From: Bacillus sp. Y1
Lineage (GTDB): Bacteria; Bacillota; Bacilli; Bacillales; Cytobacillaceae
Reading direction: 5' to 3'
Assembly: GCF_003586445.1 (NCBI RefSeq)
Contig: NZ_CP030028.1
Coordinates: forward strand, 3,362,501 to 3,426,500
DNA length: 64,000 bases
A model generated the notes under the pieces. The model ran no database searches, was not told the origin of the DNA, and saw only the letters and a list, made by a program, of their open reading frames with translations. Both the position numbers and the translations under genes were made by a program. Shown here piece by piece: positions 1 to 8,214 of the stretch; position 1 is the stretch's first letter, and each line of letters opens with the position of its first letter.

Positions 1-1377
1 TAGCTTTCTTACGCCTACCCTCAACTGCTCTTCATTGGCGTAAGAATAACTCAAACGAAGCGAAGAGGAAAATCCTTGTTGCAAGGGATCACAAATCAAT
101 CCAGGAACAAAGGAAACTGAATTCTCCATCGCTTTCGGTAACAATTTTTCTGTCGGAAGAGGGTCAGGAAGCTGAACCCATAAATTTAACCCTCCATCAG
201 GACTTACCCAGCTCCAATTCGTCTTCTGTAATTCTTCCTCCATAATTTCCTTACGAATTTGCAGAGCAATTCTAAGTTTTTCTAGGTGCTGCTGCAGCCG
301 GGGAGAGGAAAAATAATGAAGAAAGATTTTTTGATTAAGTAGTGGGGAGCCATTATCGGCAAGTGCTTTCACTGTAAGCAAGCCATCTTTCAAGGCAGGT
401 GGAACAATACAAGCTGCCACACGTAGTCCAGGTGAAACATATTTGCAAAAGCTTCTCACATAAATGACGACACCAGCTGTATCAAATGTATAAAGAGGCG
501 GTGGTGGAGCTTTTTCGAAATAAATATCGTGATACGCATCGTCCTCAACAATTAAACAGTTGTATCGTTCAGCTAATTCCACTAACTTCTTTCGTTGTGC
601 CGTTGGGACCGTATAACCGGTTGGATTATGAAAGGTTGGGTTCACATAAAACAGTCTCGGCTTGTATTTTTTCATAAGCATTTCAACTTGCTCTAAATCA
701 TAGCCATAAGGCTGAATATCGATCGCTATCAAATGGGCATCCTGGCTTTTAAAAATATCAATTGCAGCACTATAGCTTGGCCGCTCCAGTAACACCGTAT
801 CTCTTGGTTTAATAAATAATTGAGAGATTAGATGGAGAGCTTGCTGAGAGCCTGAAGTGATGAGGATATCATTAAGAGAAAGATGAGTTTTATAGCGTTT
901 AATAAAATAGTTCGCCAATGTATCACGCAGCTCCATATCCCCTTGTACGGTAGAGTAGGTAGAAAGCACCTTAGGATACAAATCAAAAACCTTTTTTACA
1001 TAATCGGATAAGAAGTGATTTGGCAATAGATTAGGATCAATTAATGCTTGTGAAAACTGATATTGAACGCTTTGCTGATGTATGTCAGATAGGTTATATG
1101 TTTTCTCATTAGCTCGAAGCAAAGAGGGACCATCTAAAGGGGGTGTGGAACTTCCTTGAACATAATAACCAGACTTATCTTTTACAAACACCTTACCTTG
1201 TTGCTTCAGCATTTGATAAGCTTTGAAAACGGTCAGCCGATGAACGTTCATTTCCAATGACAATTCACGAATCGACGGCAACTTGTCACCAGTCTTCCAG
1301 TCCGAACGCTCTATTCTTTTCCATAAATACTCGTATACTTCCTCAAAAAGATACTTTCGTTGTGCGTGTTTACTCAT
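1..1377 (-). CDS. MocR/PdxR-type GntR-family regulator with aminotransferase-like domain (3' end cut by window)
   Basis: Minus-strand reading frame open from the ATG at 1377 to the window edge (459 codons visible), so the C-terminus is missing. The ATG follows a GGGGGTG ribosome site. Residues ~1-75 form a GntR winged helix (KLPSIRELS, then VHRLTVFKAYQML). The rest is a class-I PLP aminotransferase fold with NPTFHNPTGY, EDDAYHDIYFE and the PLP-lysine context SFCKYVSPGLRVA (Lys about residue 312). MocR proteins are transcription factors that sense PLP or an amino-compound adduct. It is divergent from an EamA transporter, a common MocR-target arrangement. The effector cannot be read from sequence. 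Confidence 0.9.
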   Translation of the reverse strand, partial: MSKHAQRKYLFEEVYEYLWKRIERSDWKTGDKLPSIRELSLEMNVHRLTVFKAYQMLKQQGKVFVKDKSGYYVQGSSTPPLDGPSLLRANEKTYNLSDIHQQSVQYQFSQALIDPNLLPNHFLSDYVKKVFDLYPKVLSTYSTVQGDMELRDTLANYFIKRYKTHLSLNDILITSGSQQALHLISQLFIKPRDTVLLERPSYSAAIDIFKSQDAHLIAIDIQPYGYDLEQVEMLMKKYKPRLFYVNPTFHNPTGYTVPTAQRKKLVELAERYNCLIVEDDAYHDIYFEKAPPPPLYTFDTAGVVIYVRSFCKYVSPGLRVAACIVPPALKDGLLTVKALADNGSPLLNQKIFLHYFSSPRLQQHLEKLRIALQIRKEIMEEELQKTNWSWVSPDGGLNLWVQLPDPLPTEKLLPKAMENSVSFVPGLICDPLQQGFSSSLRLSYSYANEEQLRVGVRKL

Positions 1378-1424
1378 TAAGACACCCCCTTATGATGTTT
1401 GATTGTAACATAATTTACCATCAT

Positions 1425-1459
1425 CTGTTCTGTTCATCTAAAACTGTTCTATTCTTCTA
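1425..1459. promoter_or_regulatory. Direct-repeat operator candidate between the MocR gene and the EamA gene
   Basis: CTGTTCTGTTCATCTA (1425-1440) is repeated as CTGTTCTATTCTTCTA (1444-1459), a 19-bp period with 2 mismatches in 16. MocR regulators such as GabR and PdxR are known to bind direct repeats in divergent promoters, so this is the likely site for the neighbouring regulator. Seen: the repeat. Inferred: the binding. Confidence 0.5.
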
Positions 1460-1491
1460 GCGGTATGATTAGTGGCAAGGAGGAATGGAGA

Positions 1492-2403
1492 ATGATTATT
1501 TTGTTTTATTTACTTATGTGCTTTATCTTTGGAACCACCTTTTTAGCGATTAAAATAGGTGTAGATGCGGGAATCCCACCTTTTTTCGGTGCAGGACTTC
1601 GATTTTTCAGTGCCGGGTTTCTATTAATTCTATTTATGAGGTGGAAGGACAAGATTTCTTTAAAAATACTTTTTAGAAAAGAGCTCTTTTTTACTGGGGT
1701 AGGGTTAACGTTTGGAACATTCGCCACATTATATTGGGCTGAACAGTATGTTTCTTCAGGAGTAGCAGCGGTTCTATCGGCAACAGGACCAATGATGATT
1801 TTAATCATATCTTCGCTCTTGCTAAAACAAAAAACGTCTTATACATCCATGATAGGATGTATGATTGGATTGGCTGGAGTAGTCGTGTTAATTTTACCGA
1901 GCATTTCTTTAAACGTACATTTCTTATGGATCATGGGATGTCTAGCAATCGTAGTAGGTGAAGTGTTTTATGCTTCAGGGACGATTTATACCAAACAGGT
2001 GAAGGAGAAAATCGTTGCTTCTCCCCTTGTATTAAACGCCGTTCAAATGATGCACGGTGGTTTCCTTTTATTGCTACTATCATTGATAACAGAGAAGGTT
2101 CAACCATCATCATTGATTCACACAGCATCCATCGGCTCCCTTCTTTATCTAATCATCATTGGCTCTATGGTTGGACATAGCCTATATTATTGGCTTGTGA
2201 CAAAAACGGATCCTGTCTTCCCGTCCACATGGCTATATATTTCACCGCTTATCGCTGTTGGCTTAGGTGTCAGCTTCTATCAGGAAGAAATGACATGGTA
2301 TACCGGGATTGGTGCCGCTACCATTTTGTTAGGGACGATTTTAGTGAACTACCCTGCTTTACAATCTCTACTATGGAAAAAAACTCTTTCGCAAAAAGGG
2401 TAA
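1492..2403 (+). CDS. EamA/DMT-superfamily transporter
   Basis: About 303 residues, nearly all hydrophobic, with roughly ten predicted membrane helices arranged as two EamA repeats (first repeat FIFGTTFLAIKIG near the N-terminus; second repeat starting near VVGEVFYASGTIYTKQ). The start is taken at 1492, because AAGGAGG sits just upstream and inside the longer frame that begins at 1465. DMT carriers export metabolites or amino acids; the substrate is unknown. The gene is divergent from a MocR regulator, which suggests control by that regulator and perhaps an amine or vitamin B6-related substrate (inference). Confidence 0.85.
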   Translation: MIILFYLLMCFIFGTTFLAIKIGVDAGIPPFFGAGLRFFSAGFLLILFMRWKDKISLKILFRKELFFTGVGLTFGTFATLYWAEQYVSSGVAAVLSATGPMMILIISSLLLKQKTSYTSMIGCMIGLAGVVVLILPSISLNVHFLWIMGCLAIVVGEVFYASGTIYTKQVKEKIVASPLVLNAVQMMHGGFLLLLLSLITEKVQPSSLIHTASIGSLLYLIIIGSMVGHSLYYWLVTKTDPVFPSTWLYISPLIAVGLGVSFYQEEMTWYTGIGAATILLGTILVNYPALQSLLWKKTLSQKG

Positions 2404-2441
2404 AATGAAGCTCCTTTCCTTTTTTAGGAAGGAGCTTCATT
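2404..2441. terminator. Terminator after the EamA gene, probably bidirectional
   Basis: AATGAAGCTCCTTTCC pairs with GGAAGGAGCTTCATT (one bulged T) around a short T-rich loop, followed by TTATTTTT on the plus strand. It lies between the convergent ends of the transporter and the MBL hydrolase. Confidence 0.8.
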
Positions 2442-2446
2442 TATTT

Positions 2447-3421
2447 TTATAGAGCCGCACTGTAAACAAATGTGCCATTTACCTTTGTGTCTTGTATTTT
2501 TTTACCATCTAATAAATAGTCTAACTGTGCGATGGATTCTGAAATGGTCAACCCCAGCTGTCTCTTGTAGACCGAAGGAAATAAGCGTTGACATATTTGA
2601 AAAGCGGTCATAGATTCCTGCTCCAGCCATTCCTTCACTTGCTCAGCGCGCAAAATTTGATGAGATAGTCTCTTTTCAACAAGACCATGAACATCCGTAA
2701 CCTCTTCTCCATGACCCGTATAAGTAAGACGAATAGGAAGGGTAAGAAGCTTCTGCAAGGATTCATTGACTTGTAGCTGTGGTTTTGGACGTTCTCTCTC
2801 TCCTGGGAGCGGGGGCTCTAGAAGCGGATTCGCAGAAATATGAGCCAAAAGAAGATCTCCCCCAATCAACACCCCATCCTTTTTACGAAATAGACCGATC
2901 TGACTCTGGGCATGACCAGGCGTTTCAATCACAGTCCATTCAGGTAATCCTATCGGAACTTCCCCCTCAGAAAGCGTACCTGATAACGATCGGTTGCAGG
3001 AAAACAAGAGCATTTGTTTCATTCCACCGATAAAAGGGTCATAATACTTGTCCGGAATGCCACAATCCACAAACAGCTGCCGATAGAAAGAATCGTAGTC
3101 ATGATAAAACTCTTCGGTTCTATTCAGCCAGCGTTCATTGTTAGCATGTCCGTAAACCTCTAAATCAGGAGAAAACTGATCGAGCAAGCCTGCATGATCC
3201 GGATGATCATGGGTTAGTATGACTTGTTCGATATCTGTTAGCTGGAGACCAAGTTGAGCTAGTTGATTTTGAAGCGATACAAATGCTTCCTCCGTATTTG
3301 GGCCGACGTCTATTAATGTCAAACGTTCCCCCCTTATTACATACACGTTCACATCGCCGACTGGAAAAGGAGTAGGCAAAACAAGCTTTGCAATTCCATC
3401 ACGCCATTCTGTCATATTCAA
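2447..3421 (-). CDS. MBL-fold metallohydrolase (YqjP-like)
   Basis: A 324-residue metallo-beta-lactamase-fold protein. The zinc motif HDHPDH is at residues 71-76, with further ligand candidates in ETPGHAQSQ, GGDLL and YTGHGEEV. The C-terminal ~80 residues form the extra helical domain common in this hydrolase family. The start ATG has AAGGGG seven bases upstream. It lies next to proI as yqjP does in B. subtilis (recalled order). The substrate is unknown; the family includes glyoxalase-II-like and lactonase enzymes. No signal peptide, so cytoplasmic. Confidence 0.85.
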   Translation of the reverse strand: MNMTEWRDGIAKLVLPTPFPVGDVNVYVIRGERLTLIDVGPNTEEAFVSLQNQLAQLGLQLTDIEQVILTHDHPDHAGLLDQFSPDLEVYGHANNERWLNRTEEFYHDYDSFYRQLFVDCGIPDKYYDPFIGGMKQMLLFSCNRSLSGTLSEGEVPIGLPEWTVIETPGHAQSQIGLFRKKDGVLIGGDLLLAHISANPLLEPPLPGERERPKPQLQVNESLQKLLTLPIRLTYTGHGEEVTDVHGLVEKRLSHQILRAEQVKEWLEQESMTAFQICQRLFPSVYKRQLGLTISESIAQLDYLLDGKKIQDTKVNGTFVYSAAL

Positions 3422-3435
3422 ACCCCTTGATTATA

Positions 3436-3451
3436 ATTGTTATATAACAAT
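3436..3451. promoter_or_regulatory. Perfect 16-bp palindrome before the MBL hydrolase gene
   Basis: ATTGTTATATAACAAT reads the same on both strands and lies about 15 bases upstream of the hydrolase start, so it would sit in the promoter or 5' leader. Its size suits a dimeric repressor operator, but it is AT-rich and no binding protein is evident nearby. Confidence 0.35.
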
Positions 3452-3546
3452 AGTACATAGGTATATTTTACCCAATGTTATTAAGAATGTCATTATTTTC
3501 ATATATTGTTTTTTGAAAAATGAGAAAAGTCAGGCTGCATTCCCTC

Positions 3547-3576
3547 TTGACAGAAGGGCTTGTTATCTTGCATAAT
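3547..3576 (+). promoter_or_regulatory. Sigma-A promoter of the proI T-box leader
   Basis: TTGACA (3547-3552), an 18-base spacer, and CATAAT (3571-3576). Transcription would start near 3583, just ahead of the T-box leader. Confidence 0.7.
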
Positions 3577-3582
3577 CACTAG

Positions 3583-3845
3583 TAAATCATTTAGAGCGTT
3601 AAAGTGGCAATGAATAAGACCAGTACGTGGCAAAAGACGAAAGAGAGTAAAGCTCACCGGCTGAAAGGCTTTACCGTCCCTTACCCACCGAACCTACCTT
3701 ATGAGCTGTTAGGCAAACCTAACCGTGTTCTCCGGCGTTAACGGATTTGAGTTTCATGTTTGCGAGAAGTGCGCAAACATGAAAATGAAGGTGGTACCAC
3801 GGAAGCTTAGACCTTTCGTCCTTATTAGGATGAAGGGTCTTTTTG
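3583..3845 (+). ncRNA. T-box leader (proline-type) upstream of proI
   Basis: The leader contains the T-box antiterminator core GGTGGTACCACGG (about 3790-3802), followed by a strong terminator hairpin and T-run. Upstream is a stem-I-like region with GAGTAA and the specifier context GAA-CCT-ACC near 3699-3707, where CCT is a proline codon. Proline T-boxes controlling proI are known in B. subtilis. Uncharged tRNA-Pro should bind stem I and the T-box bulge, stabilise the antiterminator and let proI be transcribed. The exact 5' end is inferred from the promoter. Confidence 0.88.
3809..3845 (+). terminator. T-box regulated terminator
   Basis: AGACCTTTCGTCC pairs with GGATGAAGGGTCT, followed by TTTTTG. 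This is the alternative structure to the T-box antiterminator upstream of proI. Confidence 0.85.
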
Positions 3846-3874
3846 TTTATAAATGGATTTTAGGAGGAAGAAAC

Positions 3875-4720
3875 GTGGAGAAAATAGCGATTATCGGAGC
3901 AGGATCAATGTCAGAGGCATTAGTAGCGGGGATTGTGGAAAATCAATTAATCAACCCTGAAAAAATATGGGTGACCAATCGCAGCAATGCAGATAGACTG
4001 GCAACACTTCACGAGCAATACGGCGTAAGCTCCACGTATGATCATCGTGAACTATTGGAAGGAGCAGACATGGTTTTACTAGCGATGAAGCCAAAGGATG
4101 CTGCAGCCTCCATTGAACAAGTACGGCATTTATTAAAGTCTAACATGCTGATTGTCTCTGTTTTAGCAGGTATCTCAATGGATTCGATTGAATTACTCTC
4201 ACAAAAGCAGCTTGCGATCGTTCGCGCGATGCCTAATACATCGGCAACAGTTGGCCTATCTGCCACAGCAATTGCTGTCAATGACAAAGTAGATGACGAT
4301 CAAAAAAGAAATGTGCAAATGCTTTTTGATACAGTGGGGATGACAGCTTTTGTAGAGGAACACCAGTTAGATGCTGTCACAGGCTTATCCGGTAGTGGTC
4401 CTGCTTATATCTATTATTTGATTGAAGCGATGGAAAAAAGCGCCGTCGAAATAGGCTTAGAGCGAGAAATGGCACAACAATTAATTGTTCAAACCTTAAT
4501 AGGGGCAGCACAAATGGTAGCCAAAACGACAAAAACACCACAGGAGCTTCGCCATGCGGTAACAAGTCCTGGCGGAACAACAGAAGCTGGATTAAAAATC
4601 CTTGCTGCTCACGGAGTTCAGGAAGCGTTTGTGGAATGTATAAAAGAAGCAACTGCTCAATCTAAACGGTTAGGGAAAAATATTGCGGAGCAGATGGAGA
4701 GTGTGCAGAGGACTTTGTAG
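3875..4720 (+). CDS. proI: Pyrroline-5-carboxylate reductase
   Basis: Reduces 1-pyrroline-5-carboxylate to L-proline with NAD(P)H, the last step of proline synthesis. About 281 residues, usual family length. The Rossmann motif is near the N-terminus (IAIIGAGSMSEALVAG), and the P5CR signature lies in the C-terminal half (LSGSGPAYIY, then TSPGGTTEAG). The GTG at 3875 is preceded by TAGGAGGAAG. An in-frame extension back to 3725 is rejected because it runs through the T-box. Expression is controlled by the proline T-box directly upstream. Confidence 0.95.
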   Translation: MEKIAIIGAGSMSEALVAGIVENQLINPEKIWVTNRSNADRLATLHEQYGVSSTYDHRELLEGADMVLLAMKPKDAAASIEQVRHLLKSNMLIVSVLAGISMDSIELLSQKQLAIVRAMPNTSATVGLSATAIAVNDKVDDDQKRNVQMLFDTVGMTAFVEEHQLDAVTGLSGSGPAYIYYLIEAMEKSAVEIGLEREMAQQLIVQTLIGAAQMVAKTTKTPQELRHAVTSPGGTTEAGLKILAAHGVQEAFVECIKEATAQSKRLGKNIAEQMESVQRTL

Positions 4721-4772
4721 TAAATTATGTATTTACCGCTCCTTTTCTAACTAACGCACCCGTTTGTATTAC

Positions 4773-4805
4773 AAGGTCAGCCAGATTTCTGGTTGACCTT
4801 TTTTA
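4773..4805 (+). terminator. Terminator after proI
   Basis: AAGGTCAGCCAGA pairs with TCTGGTTGACCTT, followed by TTTTTT on the plus strand. Confidence 0.85.
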
Positions 4806-4872
4806 TCTATTGATAGGCTTCTTCAGTAGCTACTCCATCTGATTTGGTAATCTGAAGATCTATATAACACAC

Positions 4873-5328
4873 TTAATTCTTTGCAATCAACCTATCAATG
4901 GTCTGTGATACATCTTGTAAAATCGTTTTCCATTTTTCCCTTAAAGTTTTGCTTAATCCTATATGGAACCTTATCTCATAAGGCTCTACTCCTATGAGAT
5001 ACCCCTTTTTTGATTCTTTCTGTTGATACAATGATTGAAACAAGTGAAAGTTATGCACTGATATGTTTAAAGTTTGATATTCATGTAAATTAGCAAGTGG
5101 ATAAACGGTAAGCTCTCCTGGTTTGTTTCCTGAAAATACAGCATCCACAATGATTACAAATGTAGCTTTCATTATTTGATCGATGCAGTAATCAATATCT
5201 GATTCTCCAATCAAAAAAGATACATGCGGGGTACGATTCAGAATTGAAAGTTGCTCAATTAGATAAATTCCAATTCCATCATCCATCATTAATTGATTGC
5301 CAATACCTAAAACAATTATTTTTTCCAT
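4873..5328 (-). CDS. hupD: [NiFe]-hydrogenase maturation endopeptidase
   Basis: A 151-residue member of the HybD/HupD/HyaD peptidase family, which removes the C-terminal tail of the large subunit after nickel insertion. The N-terminus has the family pattern GIGNQLMMDDGIG. Asp16, Asp62 (in VDAVFSG) and His92 (in SVHNFH) align well with the nickel ligands Glu16, Asp62 and His93 of E. coli HybD, with Asp for Glu at the first. Its ATG overlaps the large-subunit stop (TAATG). It is the last gene of the hyp-hup operon; no clear terminator hairpin was seen downstream. Confidence 0.9.
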   Translation of the reverse strand: MEKIIVLGIGNQLMMDDGIGIYLIEQLSILNRTPHVSFLIGESDIDYCIDQIMKATFVIIVDAVFSGNKPGELTVYPLANLHEYQTLNISVHNFHLFQSLYQQKESKKGYLIGVEPYEIRFHIGLSKTLREKWKTILQDVSQTIDRLIAKN

Positions 5329-6734
5329 TAAAACACCTTTATAGTTTTTACTTGTTTTCCTGGACTATATACATGAGTCGCACATGACATACACGGATCA
5401 AAGGAACGAAGAATTCTGCCAATCTCTGCAGGTTTATCTGGATTCTGAATGGGCGTACCGACTAAGGCTTCTTCAGCAGTACCTCTAAAACCATTATCAT
5501 CCCTAGTTGAAAAATCCCATGTGGAAGGAGTAATGATTTGATAGAAGGAGATTTTCTTATCTCGAATCTTTAACCAATGGCCTAGTGCCCCTCTCGTTGT
5601 ATCCACTAACCCCCTTCCAGATGCCAATTCTGGGAGTTCATATTTTTTTTGCACATCTACTCCTGGAATGATTTGCTGAAGTAAAATTTTCATAATTTCT
5701 GTGATTTTCTTTGCTTCTAGTGCTCTGGCAATCGTTCGATCCATAGCGGAGATTCCGTTGTTATACGCTCCACTTAATATTAATCTTGCCAACGGTCCGA
5801 CCTCAATAGGGAGTCCATTATATCTTGGTGCCTTCACCCAGGAATAGGCTTTTTCTTTGTCCATATCCGGCTCTGTCACTTCTTCATTTGCTTGATTGCT
5901 GTTAGTTATTGATTTGAAATAGGAGTAATCTATTTTTTCTTGAATTTTACGTTCATCAAATGCTTCGACAGATTCCATTGTGGATACAAGTGGATCCACA
6001 TATAGTGTGCCTAACTCCTTATAATGGTTAAAAGCACCATAGGTTAAAAGGTTGCCATACCCTCCGCCTATGCGAAAATAGTCTGCATAGAAGTGCGCAA
6101 TGTCATATACATCTGGGATCATTTTTTCATCAATAAATCTGGTAATCTTCCCTAAAATCGAATCGATATGAACGACTTTCTCGGCTGTCGCCTGTGTTGT
6201 TATCCCTCCAATAAAAACCCCATGATTATGTGGAGCTTTACCACCTAAAACGGCTAACATCTCGTGAGCTAGACGACTGAACTTGAGGGAATCAAAGTAA
6301 TGCTGTGAAATCCGGTCATTAATGTTTTTGGGTAATCGAAAATCGTCATGGTCGGACTGGAAAAGGGAATTTTGTTCAATCTTTACATAGTCAGGAACAG
6401 TATATTGATAAAAATGGCGGATATGATTTTGTAAAAACTCACAACAATGAATGATATCTCGTAAATATTTTCCTTGTTCCATTGGTTCAATGTTTAACGC
6501 ATCTTCTAAGGCAAGAGATGAAGCCATTGAGTGGGCTGCAGAGCAAATGCCGCATATTCGCTGAGTAAAATAAACGGCATCGAACGGACTTCTTCCTACT
6601 AACATTTGCTCAAAGCCGCGAAATAAATTTCCTTTTGTTTTGACATCAACGACTTGATTCTGCTCGATAATCACATCAATTTCCATAAAACCACTTATTC
6701 GTGTCAACGGATTAATCACAATTCTCTTACTCAT
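5328..6734 (-). CDS. hupL: [NiFe]-hydrogenase large subunit
   Basis: Catalytic subunit carrying the Ni-Fe(CN)2CO centre. The 468 residues include the L1 motif RICGIC (Cys61, Cys64) followed by SAAH, and the L2 motif DPCMSCATH (Cys448, Cys451, His454). The 14 residues after His454 are the probable peptide cut off by the maturation protease encoded next. It is shorter than typical group 1 large subunits (about 570-600 residues). The ATG overlaps the end of the small-subunit gene by 8 bases. Electrons from H2 oxidation should pass to the small subunit's three iron-sulfur clusters. Confidence 0.95.
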   Translation of the reverse strand: MSKRIVINPLTRISGFMEIDVIIEQNQVVDVKTKGNLFRGFEQMLVGRSPFDAVYFTQRICGICSAAHSMASSLALEDALNIEPMEQGKYLRDIIHCCEFLQNHIRHFYQYTVPDYVKIEQNSLFQSDHDDFRLPKNINDRISQHYFDSLKFSRLAHEMLAVLGGKAPHNHGVFIGGITTQATAEKVVHIDSILGKITRFIDEKMIPDVYDIAHFYADYFRIGGGYGNLLTYGAFNHYKELGTLYVDPLVSTMESVEAFDERKIQEKIDYSYFKSITNSNQANEEVTEPDMDKEKAYSWVKAPRYNGLPIEVGPLARLILSGAYNNGISAMDRTIARALEAKKITEIMKILLQQIIPGVDVQKKYELPELASGRGLVDTTRGALGHWLKIRDKKISFYQIITPSTWDFSTRDDNGFRGTAEEALVGTPIQNPDKPAEIGRILRSFDPCMSCATHVYSPGKQVKTIKVF

Positions 6735-7632
6735 CCTTCACCACCCTTGTCGTGTCATAACTAATGAACGGCGCCATGGCATCAGGAAAACCAAACTGAG
6801 CACAGCCAATGCATGGTGTATTATCTCCTATCGGCCAATTCACATGACCATTCCATTGCCTTGTTGGACAATCTACTCTCGTCACAGGACCCCTGCATCC
6901 GAGCTTAAATAAGCATGTTTTATCCCCTAATTTTTCAGCAAAAATCCCTCGGTCAAAAAACGGCCTTCTTGGACACCGGTCATGGATAAGCGTGCTATAA
7001 AACATTAATGGCCGGTCTAAGTTGTCTGTTTCCGGCTCCCCATATAATAAAAGATGCGCTAATGTCCCTAAAAACCAGTCTGGATGAACTGGACATCCAG
7101 GAAGTTTAATCATGTTTTTGTCAGGCAGCACCTGTTGCAGCCCCACAGATTGGGATGGATTGGGTTTCGCTGCTGACACCCCGCCATGTGTGGCACAAGC
7201 CCCCACGGCTAAAATATGTGAAGCCTTTTCCCCGAGCATCTTAGCTGCTTGAAGGCCTGTAAGAGGTTTTCCTTGCCAGCTGCCGATAATATTATATAAA
7301 CCATTATTTTTTAATGCCACAGCTCCTTCAACTGCTAAAATATACTCTTCGTCCATTGCCTTTATTAGTTTCTCGATCGCCTGCTCTCCTTCAGCAGCCA
7401 TTAAACTATTGCAAAACTTAATATCAACCATTGAATTTAACGTGTACTCAAAGTCGGGGTTCTGCCCGTTTAACAAGGAAATGATATTACCGGAACAACC
7501 ATTTAATTCTAAGTAAATGAGTGTCTTTTTCTTAATCATCCCCTTATTGAGACTCTCTAGTGCCGTACTTGTTAACCTTTCCGCAATGGCTTCATTTGTT
7601 AAAGACTCTGGTGGCAAAATTTGCCCTTCCAT
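6727..7632 (-). CDS. hupS: [NiFe]-hydrogenase small subunit (group 2, HupS-like)
   Basis: A 301-residue electron-transfer subunit. There is no twin-arginine signal, so the enzyme should be cytoplasmic. Proximal-cluster ligands are Cys46, Cys146 and Cys180, with Asn49 in the fourth position (CSGN instead of CxxC). Distal ligands are His217, Cys220, Cys240 and Cys246; medial ligands are Cys255, Cys274 and Cys277. As I recall, CSGN and the missing signal peptide are features of group 2 uptake hydrogenases such as cyanobacterial HupS. The start is the ATG at 7632, behind GGGAGGTTGG and overlapping the preceding stop (TAATG). A longer frame from 7755 is rejected. Confidence 0.93.
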   Translation of the reverse strand: MEGQILPPESLTNEAIAERLTSTALESLNKGMIKKKTLIYLELNGCSGNIISLLNGQNPDFEYTLNSMVDIKFCNSLMAAEGEQAIEKLIKAMDEEYILAVEGAVALKNNGLYNIIGSWQGKPLTGLQAAKMLGEKASHILAVGACATHGGVSAAKPNPSQSVGLQQVLPDKNMIKLPGCPVHPDWFLGTLAHLLLYGEPETDNLDRPLMFYSTLIHDRCPRRPFFDRGIFAEKLGDKTCLFKLGCRGPVTRVDCPTRQWNGHVNWPIGDNTPCIGCAQFGFPDAMAPFISYDTTRVVKDE

Positions 7633-8159
7633 TAAACCAACCTCCCTACAACAGGCAGTGTTGCTAAGATCGATTGTTGCCCAGCATGACAAGATGCAAA
7701 TTCCTGCGTATAATCTCTGCCTGCAATTAAGCCAAAGTGGGTAGCCGCAGCCCATGCTCGATTGTTTGTCACATCATAGACAATGCCATTGACTGCAACA
7801 TAAGCTGGCCTCCCATTTTTCCCAGTAAATGTGGCTAATTCTCCAATTGTAAACGTTCGTTGATTAGACTGTGATATAGGTGGTGTGGGTAAAGGTGTAA
7901 TGGGAGGAATTTGTGACTGATTTAAATTCCCTGACTGAATTGGAATAGATGGTGGTGAAGGTAAAATATGATCACTATTCTTCGCTTGATTTGCCAGCCA
8001 TTCACTAAGAAAATGAATCGTTGATAGAGCATCCCATAACCGTTGAAGAATTTGTGGCTTCATGGAAGTGTCACTCAAGGTAGATAACGTATAGATATCA
8101 TGACGTGCTTGTGTAACAAGATGATTTATTTGCATTCTAATCATTTCGATGTTTTGCAT
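7632..8159 (-). CDS. Cytochrome-b5-domain protein in the hydrogenase operon
   Basis: A 175-residue protein with three parts: an N-terminal helical segment (~1-60), a Pro/Ser/Gln-rich linker (~65-98) and a C-terminal cytochrome-b5-like domain (~102-174). The domain has YVAVNGIVYDVTNN and ends LPVVGRL. His141 (ATHFG) and His158 (SCHAG) fit the two axial haem-ligand positions. No signal peptide or membrane helix. It is tucked between hypE and the small-subunit gene and overlaps the latter by one base, so it is co-translated. Likely role (inference): electron acceptor or scaffold for the hydrogenase. The start at 8159 follows AAAGGGGAGAGC. Confidence 0.8.
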   Translation of the reverse strand: MQNIEMIRMQINHLVTQARHDIYTLSTLSDTSMKPQILQRLWDALSTIHFLSEWLANQAKNSDHILPSPPSIPIQSGNLNQSQIPPITPLPTPPISQSNQRTFTIGELATFTGKNGRPAYVAVNGIVYDVTNNRAWAAATHFGLIAGRDYTQEFASCHAGQQSILATLPVVGRLV

Positions 8160-8214
8160 GATGCTCTCCCCTTTAGGCATTTTGCACCTATCCTATGCTT
8201 ACATATCAAAATGA

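Noticed and set aside
3725..3874. N-terminal extension of ProI
   Set aside because: It is translated from the T-box leader; the GTG at 3875 has TAGGAGGAAG and gives the normal length.
7633..7755. N-terminal extension of the hydrogenase small subunit
   Set aside because: It overlaps the b5 protein gene in another frame and is Cys-rich without family similarity; the ATG at 7632 has a strong ribosome site.
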